Positions 16,458-24,302 of a stretch of 24,302 nucleotides of DNA are shown one piece after another. The stretch comes from JBDRGX01 sp043817485 [NCBI: bacterium] (GTDB taxonomy: Bacteria; JBDRGX01), in the NCBI GenBank assembly GCA_043817485.1, contig JBDRGX010000113.1:1-24302 (forward strand), given 5' to 3'. The notes below the pieces were generated by a model. It was not told the origin of the DNA. It saw nothing but the letters and a program-made list of their open reading frames with translations, and made no database searches. Within the stretch, counting starts at the first letter, position 1; the number at the start of each line of letters is the position of its first letter. The position numbers and the translations under genes were made by a program.

Positions 16458-17773
16458 CTAAAAGTGATGTATTGAAAGAAGTAAAAGAAAAAAATATTAA
16501 ATTTATTAAACTTTGGTTTGTAGATATTTTAGGCCAATTAAAAAGTTTTTCGCTAATAGATAGAGAATTAGAAAAAGCTTTTGAAGAAGGGATGGGATTT
16601 GATGGTTCTTCTATTGAAGGATTTGCTCGTATCTTTGAAAGTGATTTAGTTGCGATTCCAGATCCAAAGACTTTTAAAATTTTACCATGGAGACCGAAAG
16701 AAGATGGTGTTGCCCGAATGTTTTGCGATATTTATAATCCAGATGGTACTCATTATGAAGGTGATACTCGTTATATTTTGAAAAAAAATTTAGAAAAAAT
16801 CAATAAATTAGGTTATATTTATAATGTTGGTCCAGAATTAGAATATTTTTATTTTAAAAATGATAAAGCCCCAGAAATTATAGATAGAGGTGGTTATTTT
16901 GATGCTTTACCACTTGATGAAGCCCATGATTTAAGAAGAGAAACAATACTTAATTTAGAAAAAATGGGTATTATGGTAGAATATTGTCATCATGAGGTAG
17001 CTCCTTCTCAACACGAAATTGATCTAAAATATAACGATGCACTTACTATGGCAGATAATGTTATTACTTACAAAGTAGTAGTAAAACAAGTGGCTTGGGA
17101 AAAAGGAATTTATGCTTCTTTTATGCCAAAACCTTTATTAGAAGTTAATGGAAGTGGGATGCATGTTCACCAGTCTTTATTTAAAGATGGAAAAAATATT
17201 TTTTTTGATTCACAAGATTCATATCATCTTTCTCAATTTGCAAAATCATATATTTCTGGACTTTTAACTCATGTTAATGAAATGACAGTAGTTTTAAATC
17301 AATGGGTAAATTCCTATAAAAGATTAGTAGTAGGGTATGAAGCACCAGTTTATATTTCTTGGGCAAGAAGCAATAGGTCTGCTTTAATTCGAGTACCAAT
17401 GTATAAACCGGGTAAAGAAAAAGCCACACGAATTGAATTACGATCTCCAGATCCTGCTTGTAATCCTTATTTAGCTTTTTCTATAATGTTAGCAGCAGGA
17501 ATGGAAGGAGTAGAAAAAAAATATAATTTTCCACAACCTATAGAAGAAGATATTTTTATGATGAGTGATGATATTAAAAAAGAAAAAAATATTAATTCTC
17601 TTCCAGGAAGTTTAATTGAAGCTATATCTTTATTTGAAAAAAGTGAATTAATGAAAAAAACTTTTGGAAAGCATATTTTTAATAAATTTATTGAAAATAA
17701 AAAAATAGAATGGGATAGATATAAAAGTCAAATAACTATTTATGAAATAGAAAAATATTTGCCAATTTTGTAA
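16454..17773 (+). CDS. glnA: Glutamine synthetase, type I
   Basis: Forms glutamine from glutamate, ammonia and ATP; a cytoplasmic dodecamer. The product is 439 residues, the size of the GSI-alpha subtype. Signatures are FDGSSIEGF (49-57) with a nearby Arg59, GPELEYFYF, NGSGMHVHQSLF, the ATP/Glu-binding RSALIRVP, and RIELRSPDPACNPYLAFS. At the position of the Tyr adenylylated in GSI-beta enzymes the sequence is DIFMMSDD with Phe368, so control by adenylylation is unlikely; feedback control as in GSI-alpha is inferred. The ATG overlaps the rsmH stop by 4 nt, with AGGAG 10 nt upstream, so translation is probably coupled. No GlnB or GlnR site was recognised. Confidence 0.97.
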   Translation: MTKSDVLKEVKEKNIKFIKLWFVDILGQLKSFSLIDRELEKAFEEGMGFDGSSIEGFARIFESDLVAIPDPKTFKILPWRPKEDGVARMFCDIYNPDGTHYEGDTRYILKKNLEKINKLGYIYNVGPELEYFYFKNDKAPEIIDRGGYFDALPLDEAHDLRRETILNLEKMGIMVEYCHHEVAPSQHEIDLKYNDALTMADNVITYKVVVKQVAWEKGIYASFMPKPLLEVNGSGMHVHQSLFKDGKNIFFDSQDSYHLSQFAKSYISGLLTHVNEMTVVLNQWVNSYKRLVVGYEAPVYISWARSNRSALIRVPMYKPGKEKATRIELRSPDPACNPYLAFSIMLAAGMEGVEKKYNFPQPIEEDIFMMSDDIKKEKNINSLPGSLIEAISLFEKSELMKKTFGKHIFNKFIENKKIEWDRYKSQITIYEIEKYLPIL

Positions 17774-17783
17774 ATTTTTGTAA

Positions 17784-17834
17784 GTGGGCAAAAACTATTC
17801 AGTGTTTGGTTGTAAAGTTGGTATTATGAAATAA
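17784..17834 (+). CDS. Candidate 16-codon peptide upstream of radical SAM gene
   Basis: Between glnA and the radical SAM gene, a GTG-started frame reads MGKNYSVFGCKVGIMK and stops with TAA 7 nt before the radical SAM GTG. It contains one Cys and three Gly, and the stretch is richer in G than the surrounding intergenic DNA. There is no Shine-Dalgarno, and a TAA lies directly before the GTG. The position would suit a peptide substrate for the maturase, but it may be chance. Confidence 0.2.
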   Translation: MGKNYSVFGCKVGIMK

Positions 17835-17841
17835 GGAAAAT

Positions 17842-18855
17842 GTGAAAATAATTAATTTATCATTTTTAAAAAAAATTCCATTAACTTGTATTTTTGAATT
17901 AACATATAATTGCAATCTTCATTGTTTGCATTGTTATGTTGTACCTAAAAAATGCAAGGAATTAAATACAGAAAAAATAAAAGAAATTATTTTACAATTA
18001 AAAAAAGCTGGGACTTTAATTCTTAGTTTTAGTGGTGGAGAAATATTAACACGTCCAGATTTTTGGGAAATAGCATCTTATGCTTCTTCTTTGAATTTTG
18101 CTTTAAATCTTTATACTAATGGAACTTTAATTACACAAGAAGTAGTTTCTAAAATTAAAAAATTGTTAATATATCAAGTTCATATTAGTATTTATAGTAG
18201 TATTTCTTCTATACACGATAAAATTACTCGATGTAATGGTTCTTTTGAAAAGTCAATTGAAGCAATTACTTTATTAAGACAAAATAAAATCAAAGTAAAA
18301 ATAAAAACACCTTTAATGAAACAAAATATTGAAGAAGTAGATAAAATTATTGATTTAGCAAAAAAATTAGATACAACTTATTTATTAGATCCAACACTTA
18401 CTTCTTGTCAAAATGGAGAAAAAACACCTTTAAAATGGCGTGTTGGTAAAAAAGATTTAATGAAATTTTATACAAATCCAAACATAATTCCCAAAAAAGG
18501 TGCAAATGTTTTTTATGACAAACAACAAGATTATCCGTGTAGTGCTGGTCATAATTTTTGTTCTATTTCTCCTTATGGAGATGTTTATTCTTGCTTGCAA
18601 ATTCCTCTAAAATCTGGAAATTTAAAAAATAAAACTTTTTTTGATATTTGGCATCATTCACCAGTTTTTAAAAAAATAAGAAATATTACTACAAACAAAT
18701 TATCTCAATGTAAAGATTGCAAATATTTATTTGTTTGTTCTCGTTGTGCTGGATTGGCTTATACAGAAGATGGAGATATTTTAGGTCCTTCTAAAAGAGC
18801 TTGTGAAGTAGCAAAAATAAAATGGCAAATAAAACAAGAAAAAAATGGAAATTAA
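17842..18855 (+). CDS. Radical SAM/SPASM domain protein
   Basis: A 337-residue radical SAM enzyme. The [4Fe-4S]-SAM motif CX3CX2C is at C24, C28 and C31 (TYNCNLHCLHCYV), followed by the GGE-type motif in LSFSGGEILTRPDF and an LYTNGTLIT strand. The C-terminal SPASM region has additional Cys: YPCSAGHNFCSISPYGDVYSC, then CKDCKYLFVCSRCAG and a final RACEV. These would bind one or two auxiliary Fe-S clusters, as in PqqE-type peptide-modifying enzymes. That points to modification of a peptide or protein, but the substrate is unknown. GTG start 17842 follows AAGGA by 5 nt. The next gene starts 11 nt before its stop. Confidence 0.9.
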   Translation: MKIINLSFLKKIPLTCIFELTYNCNLHCLHCYVVPKKCKELNTEKIKEIILQLKKAGTLILSFSGGEILTRPDFWEIASYASSLNFALNLYTNGTLITQEVVSKIKKLLIYQVHISIYSSISSIHDKITRCNGSFEKSIEAITLLRQNKIKVKIKTPLMKQNIEEVDKIIDLAKKLDTTYLLDPTLTSCQNGEKTPLKWRVGKKDLMKFYTNPNIIPKKGANVFYDKQQDYPCSAGHNFCSISPYGDVYSCLQIPLKSGNLKNKTFFDIWHHSPVFKKIRNITTNKLSQCKDCKYLFVCSRCAGLAYTEDGDILGPSKRACEVAKIKWQIKQEKNGN

Positions 18856-19264
18856 AGAATTTCAAAAAAAAATTGAAGAAAAAAACATTTTTGAATTAAA
18901 AGCAATTGGAACAAGTATGCATCCAACCATAAAAAATGGAGAAATACTTTTTTTAAAAAAAACTTCTAATTTTAAAAAAGGAGATGTTCTTTTTTATTCT
19001 TTAGAAAATCGTTTTTTTATTCATCGTTTAATTAAAAAAACTAAAAATGGTTTTTTAGTAAAAGGAGATATGCTACCTAAATTTGATGCTTTAGTAAAAA
19101 CAGAAAAAATATTAGCAGTAGTTGAAGCAATAAAAAAAAAAGAAAAAATAATTAAAGAAAATAAATGGAAAAATTATATTTTTGCTATATTATCGCAATT
19201 TAATTTATTTATATTTGGTTGGAAAATCAAAAAAAAATTTCCAATCTTTTTTATAAAAAAATAA
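18845..19264 (+). CDS. S24/S26 signal peptidase-like protein with Ser-His (ER-type) dyad
   Basis: A 139-residue protein of the signal peptidase I superfamily. The nucleophile Ser24 lies in AIGTSMHPTIKNGE. The second catalytic block is FFIHRLIKK...GFLVKGDM, with His60 where eubacterial LepB has Lys. This is the SipW/archaeal/ER-type arrangement. No hydrophobic anchor precedes Ser24. A basic and hydrophobic C-terminal tail (NYIFAILSQFNLFIFGWKI) may insert in the membrane. The start overlaps the radical SAM gene by 11 nt, so the two are coupled, and it may process the same peptide product; this is inferred. A run of 10 A (19132-19141) lies in the gene, but the frame continues sensibly past it. 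Confidence 0.8.
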   Translation: MEIKEFQKKIEEKNIFELKAIGTSMHPTIKNGEILFLKKTSNFKKGDVLFYSLENRFFIHRLIKKTKNGFLVKGDMLPKFDALVKTEKILAVVEAIKKKEKIIKENKWKNYIFAILSQFNLFIFGWKIKKKFPIFFIKK

Positions 19265-19277
19265 TGAAATCTAATCA

Positions 19278-20225
19278 ATGAAAAAAAATATTTTAGGAAA
19301 AACTGGATTTAAAGTAAGTCATTTAGGATTTGGAACTTTGCCAATGGGGCCTTTACAATTAAATCTTCCTTTGAAAAAAGGTGTTGAAATTATTCAATAT
19401 GCTTTAGAAAAAGGAATCAATTTTATTGATACAGCACATATTTATGGAACTTATAAATATATTAAATATGCACTTAAAAAAGTAAAACAAAAAGTTTTTA
19501 TTGCTTCTAAAACAAATGCTAAAGAATATCAAGAAGTAGAAAAACAAATTCAAAATGCTTTAAAACAAATGAATTTAAAATATCTTGATATTTTTTTAAT
19601 TCATGCTCCTCGTATTAATAATCCTTTTGAAGAAAGAAGTTTTGCTTGGAAATGTCTTATAGATTATAAAAAAAAGGGGTTAATTAAAGCAATTGGATTA
19701 TCTTCTCATTCTGTAAAAGCAATAGAATCAGCTTTAGAAATTAAAGAACTTGATATTATTCATCCTTTAATAAATTTTTCTGGACTTGGAATTTTAGATG
19801 GAACTAAAAAAGAAATGTTATCAGTTATTAAAAAAGCCCAAAAAAAAGAAATTGGTATTTATACTATGAAATCATTGGCTGGAGGTAATTTGATTGATAA
19901 TAGAATTAAATCTTTAAATTTTGTTTTGAAACAAAAATCTTTTCATAGTATTATGATAGGAATGGTTAAAAAAGATGAAGTAGATTATAATGTGAAATTT
20001 TTTAATTTTGAAAAAATACCAAATAAATTATCTCAAGATACAAAAAAACAAACAAAAAAAATAACAATATTACCTTTTTGTAAAAAATGTGGCAAGTGTA
20101 TTGATACTTGTCCTAATAAATCTCTTTCAATGGGTGAAAATAAACCAATAGTTAATAAAAGGAGATGTTTATTATGCGGATATTGCACTGTAGTTTGTCC
20201 AGAATTTTTCATACGATTAGCTTAA
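19278..20225 (+). CDS. Aldo/keto reductase with C-terminal 2[4Fe-4S] ferredoxin domain
   Basis: A 315-residue fusion. The TIM-barrel aldo/keto reductase part has the catalytic tetrad Asp51 and Tyr56 (FIDTAHIYG), Lys78 (IASKTNA) and His109 (FLIHAPR), plus GLIKAIGLSSHS. The C-terminal about 50 residues carry two cluster motifs, CKKCGKCIDTCPN and CLLCGYCTVVCPE, typical of a bacterial ferredoxin-like domain. Such Fe-S AKRs are known in anaerobes; electrons may come from or go to ferredoxin in place of or in addition to NAD(P)H. There is no Shine-Dalgarno in the 13-nt gap after the peptidase gene, so translation may depend on re-initiation. The last 52 nt overlap the next gene in another frame. 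Confidence 0.92.
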   Translation: MKKNILGKTGFKVSHLGFGTLPMGPLQLNLPLKKGVEIIQYALEKGINFIDTAHIYGTYKYIKYALKKVKQKVFIASKTNAKEYQEVEKQIQNALKQMNLKYLDIFLIHAPRINNPFEERSFAWKCLIDYKKKGLIKAIGLSSHSVKAIESALEIKELDIIHPLINFSGLGILDGTKKEMLSVIKKAQKKEIGIYTMKSLAGGNLIDNRIKSLNFVLKQKSFHSIMIGMVKKDEVDYNVKFFNFEKIPNKLSQDTKKQTKKITILPFCKKCGKCIDTCPNKSLSMGENKPIVNKRRCLLCGYCTVVCPEFFIRLA

Positions 20226-22436
20226 TTTTTTTATTGGGGGTTTTTGTTTATAGTGAAAATGTGAAAATTGGTGGAACATTAAATTTTTTTTTAGATGATA
20301 CAGATATAGGATGGAGATCAGATTATTCAAAATATTTATCTTTTTATGAAGTTAATAATTATAATGTAGATTTGAATGGTTATTTATTAAAAGATGACGA
20401 TAAAATTCATAATACTTCTTTTATGGCAACAGAACTTAATTTGTTTTTAAAAACAAAACTTTCTGATGAAACAAATCTTCAAATAAATTTTTTAGCACCT
20501 TATGGAGAAACTTTTACTCCAGAAAATTTATTTATAAAATCAATTGAACTTGAAAAAATAAAACAACCTAAATTGCTTTTTCAAATTGGAGCAATTACTC
20601 CAGATTTTTCTCCTTATTCATTATCTCATAAAACTTCTATTTTTAATGAAACAAATTTTAATAAAATAGATCCTTTGAAAAAACCTTATAATTTACAAAA
20701 TTTAAATCCTTATGATTATTACGGACTTTTATTAGATATGAAATTAGATTATTTTCAAATTCTTTTACTTGGATTAAGACCAGAAAATGAAAAAAAAAAC
20801 TTCTTCAGTTTATTTTCATCAAATTACAATTGAAACTCAAAATGAAGATGTAATTATCCCTTTACCAAAAGAAATTGGTTTTGATAATAAATATCTTTAT
20901 GATCCTTATTTAATTGCTTTAAAAAATTCTATGCAAAATTCTGCTCAAATATTTTTTATTAAAATTTATAGAAAAAAAAATAATGTTCGAGAAAATATTA
21001 CATATTTTCCAGAAGTAAAAATTGAACAAGATAGAATAATTATTGATAAAAAATTAGTAAATACAGGAGATGAAATTTATATTGAATGGTCAGATAAAAA
21101 TCCAAAATCTCAACTTACAAAATATCTTAATGCTGGACAAATAAAAGGAAATAATAATTTCTTAGAAAACTTTACATTTTCTTATGTTAATTTACATAAT
21201 GATAAAAATTCTTTATCAGGAATTGAAAAAGAAAAAGCTTTGTCTCCAATGTTAATAGAAATTTTTAGCATACAAGGAAAATATGAAAATCCTTTTAAAA
21301 TTACATCAGAAATAGCAATGAGTAAATATTCTCCAGATTGTAAAGAAATAACAAAAGATATTATTGGTTATTTAATTGGAGAGAAAAAAATAGGTAATAT
21401 TTTTTATAAATTTAATTTTCGTTATTTAGGACCAGATTATGTATTAAATATTGCTCCTATAAAAGATGTAAGATATTTAATACAAGATTCTCAAAAAAAT
21501 AATTATTGGGATTTTGAAAAAGAATATTTTTTTATTGGTGAAAAAGGAACGGGTATAAATATTTCACCTTATTTTAAAAGTATAAAATTATCAATGGGAT
21601 TAGATTATAATCAAAATATTTCAAGTCCATATTTAGAAAAAAAATATTTTCAAGAAATAAACTTTTTCAAATCTATTTGTAATAATCCATTAAAAAAAGA
21701 TAATTATTTTTATTCACCAACTCCTTCTGTAGATGATATAAAAACCTTAACTGGATTTTTAAAAAGTAATTATCAAATTTTAACTAATTTTAAAATACAA
21801 GGAGAGTATATTTCAAAGATTCTTTCTGGAGAAAAATTTTCAGTATCTCAAAATATTTCAAGTTATTTTTTAGAATGTAATTATTTTTTACCTAAAAAAG
21901 AAATTATTCAAGGAGAAATTAAAATAAGTGGTAAATATACAAAACAAGATGATAAACAAGAAAAAAATCAAGATACTTCTTTTTTTAATTTGAATAACAA
22001 AATTTCTTTAGAAGAAAAATTTGGAAAAATTACTTTTGGAGAATTTTTAGAACATCAATTTATTAAAAATTTTTGTTTTGATTTAAGAGAAAGAAGTTTT
22101 AAAAATTTAATTAATCAAACAAATACAAATGAAGACATTATTTTAGAAGGTGGTAATTATAATATTTTAATACCAGAATTTAAAATTAATTTTTCTATAT
22201 CTCCAGAATTTAATGTAGAATATTTACATAATATGAATTATTTTTTTGATCAAGAAAATCTTATAACACATAATATTAGATATTCGCAAATTAAGGGAAC
22301 ATATTCTTTTGGTTTAAAAAATACTTTTCTTTGTGCTTATTATGTTGAGAGAATAACAAGATTTAAACAAGAAAAAATGAAATTACATAATTTTAGATCA
22401 AAAGCAATTGTAGCAAGTTTAGAAATAACATTTTAA
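20174..22436 (+). CDS. Large outer-membrane beta-barrel protein, split by a frameshift in A10
   Basis: Two frames together describe one exported protein of about 753 residues. The first (ATG 20174, GGAG 9 nt upstream) has a signal peptide, ILHCSLSRIFHTISLIFLLG, then VKIGGTLNFFLDD and alternating polar/hydrophobic strands. It stops at 20833. The second frame (to 22436) continues the same barrel-like composition and ends AIVASLEITF, with a terminal Phe typical of outer-membrane barrels. The change occurs in a run of 10 A (20790-20799); reading 9 A joins them. The ATG at 20787 in the second frame has no ribosome binding site, so a separate gene is unlikely. I recognise no family; a DUF-type porin-like protein is the best description. 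The first 52 nt overlap the aldo/keto reductase gene. Confidence 0.65.
20790..20799 (+). other. A10 homopolymer at the barrel-gene frame junction
   Basis: Ten consecutive A lie where the reading frame changes. The upstream frame reads GAA AAT GAA AAA AAA AAC and ends 33 nt later. Dropping one A gives GAA AAA AAA ACT TCT and joins the downstream frame. Confidence 0.85.
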
Positions 22437-22448
22437 TAATAATATTTT

Positions 22449-22562
22449 TTAACACGAATGTTTTGAACCAATGATTTTGAACTAATATTTTGAACCAATG
22501 ATTTTAACACGAATGTTTTGAACCAATGATTCTTGAACCAATGATTTTAATCATTGGCTCAA
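22449..22562 (+). repeat. Array of seven 14-bp units (TTGAACCAATGATT) ending in a hairpin
   Basis: Units start at 22449, 22463, 22477, 22490, 22504, 22518 and 22533. Units 2, 4, 6 and 7 are TTGAACCAATGATT. Units 1 and 5 are identical to each other (TTAACACGAATGTT), so a 28-bp block repeats exactly at a 55-bp offset. Unit 3 is TTGAACTAATATTT. The last unit is followed after TT by an inverted copy, AATCATTGGCTCAA (22549-22562), with one mismatch in 14. The array lies 12 nt after the barrel gene stop and ends 26 nt before the enolase ATG. Confidence 0.9.
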
Positions 22563-22570
22563 AATATTAA

Positions 22571-23860
<1,290 letters not shown>

Positions 23861-23902
23861 AAAAACTTTATTTTACCAATTTTTGTTGATTCAAAGAAAA
23901 AA

Positions 23903-24179
23903 GAGACTGTGTCATATCATGTAAATTTGTTTTTATATACATAATTGCAAAAAGCAGTTTTTTTTCAATTAAGACACGGTTTCATTGGTTGAGACAGAGA
24001 GAATAATGAAAAAAGTAGATGAAATTGCTATTATAGAAATTATTTTTAGGGGCAATTCATCAGACTGTGTCATAATTCAATTTCACGGCAATTGTTTTAC
24101 AACATAAAGTGGTAGGTTTCCACAAAACCACAATATGTTATGGTATGGATGTCTAGATTTAGAGTTATGACACAGTCTC
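23903..24179. mobile_element. Possible MITE or insertion-sequence remnant with 14-bp terminal inverted repeats
   Basis: GAGACTGTGTCATA (23903-23916) and its exact inverse TATGACACAGTCTC (24166-24179) bound about 277 nt. A direct copy, AGACTGTGTCATA, lies at 24062-24074, and a 13-of-16 inverted version of the right end, TTAAGACACGGTTTCA, lies at 23969-23984. The region can thus be read as two adjacent units of about 82 and 118 bp. No transposase is encoded. No clear target-site duplication was seen. Confidence 0.5.
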
Positions 24180-24286
24180 ATATATGATCATTTTAAAAAT
24201 ATATCTACGAATAGAGTTATGTCTTTATATATAATATGATGAGGTGCTGGTAAATTGCAAATATGAGAATGGAGATTTATTAAATT

Positions 24287-24302
24287 CCCCTTTATTAAAG
24301 GG
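24287..24302. repeat. Terminal palindrome CCCCTTTATTAAAGGG
   Basis: CCCTTTA and TAAAGGG flank a single T and run to the end of the window. If the sequence continues with another G the stem would lengthen. It may be one arm of a dispersed hairpin repeat at which an assembly ended. Confidence 0.6.

Larger units (their letters stand above)
23861..24302. other. Gene-free 3' region with inverted-repeat element remnants
   Basis: About 440 nt after enolase with no convincing coding sequence. It holds two unequal inverted-repeat units (23903-23984 and 24062-24180) whose ends share the sequence AGACTGTGTCATA. Beyond them is about 105 nt of undistinguished DNA, and a palindrome runs to the last base of the window. 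No rho-independent terminator for enolase is clear. Confidence 0.7.

Noticed and set aside
22449-22562. CRISPR array
   Set aside because: The 14-bp units abut with no unique spacers and end in an inverted copy; no cas genes are near.
24006-24107. 33-codon plus-strand frame in the terminal repeat region
   Set aside because: It crosses an internal repeat end and resembles no protein I know; a transposase remnant cannot be supported from so short a sequence.

Overview
The window is a strongly A+T-rich stretch (roughly three quarters A+T by eye) of a bacterial chromosome. The organism is probably an uncultured diderm. Several products have signal peptides, and two look like outer-membrane beta-barrels ending in an aromatic residue. 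The standard bacterial code fits: TGA is a true stop in rsmH, in the DsbD_2-like gene and in the acetyltransferase gene, and Trp is TGG. Start sites usually have AGGAG-type Shine-Dalgarno signals. Recognisable promoters follow a TTGACA / 16-18 nt / TATAAT-like pattern. I cannot name the phylum from sequence alone.

Layout. 1-2181 (+): a cyclic-nucleotide-binding protein with unusual tandem N-terminal domains, a 37-residue basic protein, ribH (lumazine synthase) and nusB, which is split by a frameshift in a run of 12 A. 2257-2967 (+): a small secreted or outer-membrane protein. 3165-5608 (-): a TPR lipoprotein/secreted-type protein and a DsbD_2/TauE-like membrane protein, then a separate promoter driving a lone 2-oxoacid:ferredoxin oxidoreductase gamma subunit, a GNAT acetyltransferase and tRNA-Leu(GAG). 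The acetyltransferase gene runs into the tRNA gene and stops inside its anticodon loop. 5738-7380 (+): an M50 site-2-type protease and trpS. 7426-11666 (-): a sigma-54-dependent activator, an RluD-type pseudouridine synthase and a Gfo/Idh oxidoreductase.

11893-22436 (+): a 1226-residue TPR/DUF3857/transglutaminase-like exported protein, then rsmH and glnA overlapping by 4 nt. Next comes a compact cassette: radical SAM/SPASM protein, S26-type signal peptidase and ferredoxin-fused aldo/keto reductase. It is overlapped by a large outer-membrane barrel gene that is also split at an A run. 22589-23860 (+): enolase. The last 440 nt hold no convincing gene but contain nested inverted repeats resembling remnants of a small mobile element, and the window ends in a palindrome.

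Most genes are housekeeping (riboflavin, transcription, translation, nitrogen assimilation, glycolysis). The less ordinary content is: (i) the stop codon inside a tRNA anticodon; (ii) two poly(A)-associated frameshifts; (iii) two intergenic arrays of a shared 14-bp repeat, each lying 3' of a gene and each ending in a 14+2+14 hairpin; (iv) the radical SAM / ER-type signal peptidase / Fe-S aldo-keto reductase cassette with a possible 16-codon peptide ORF in front; and (v) the terminal inverted-repeat region.
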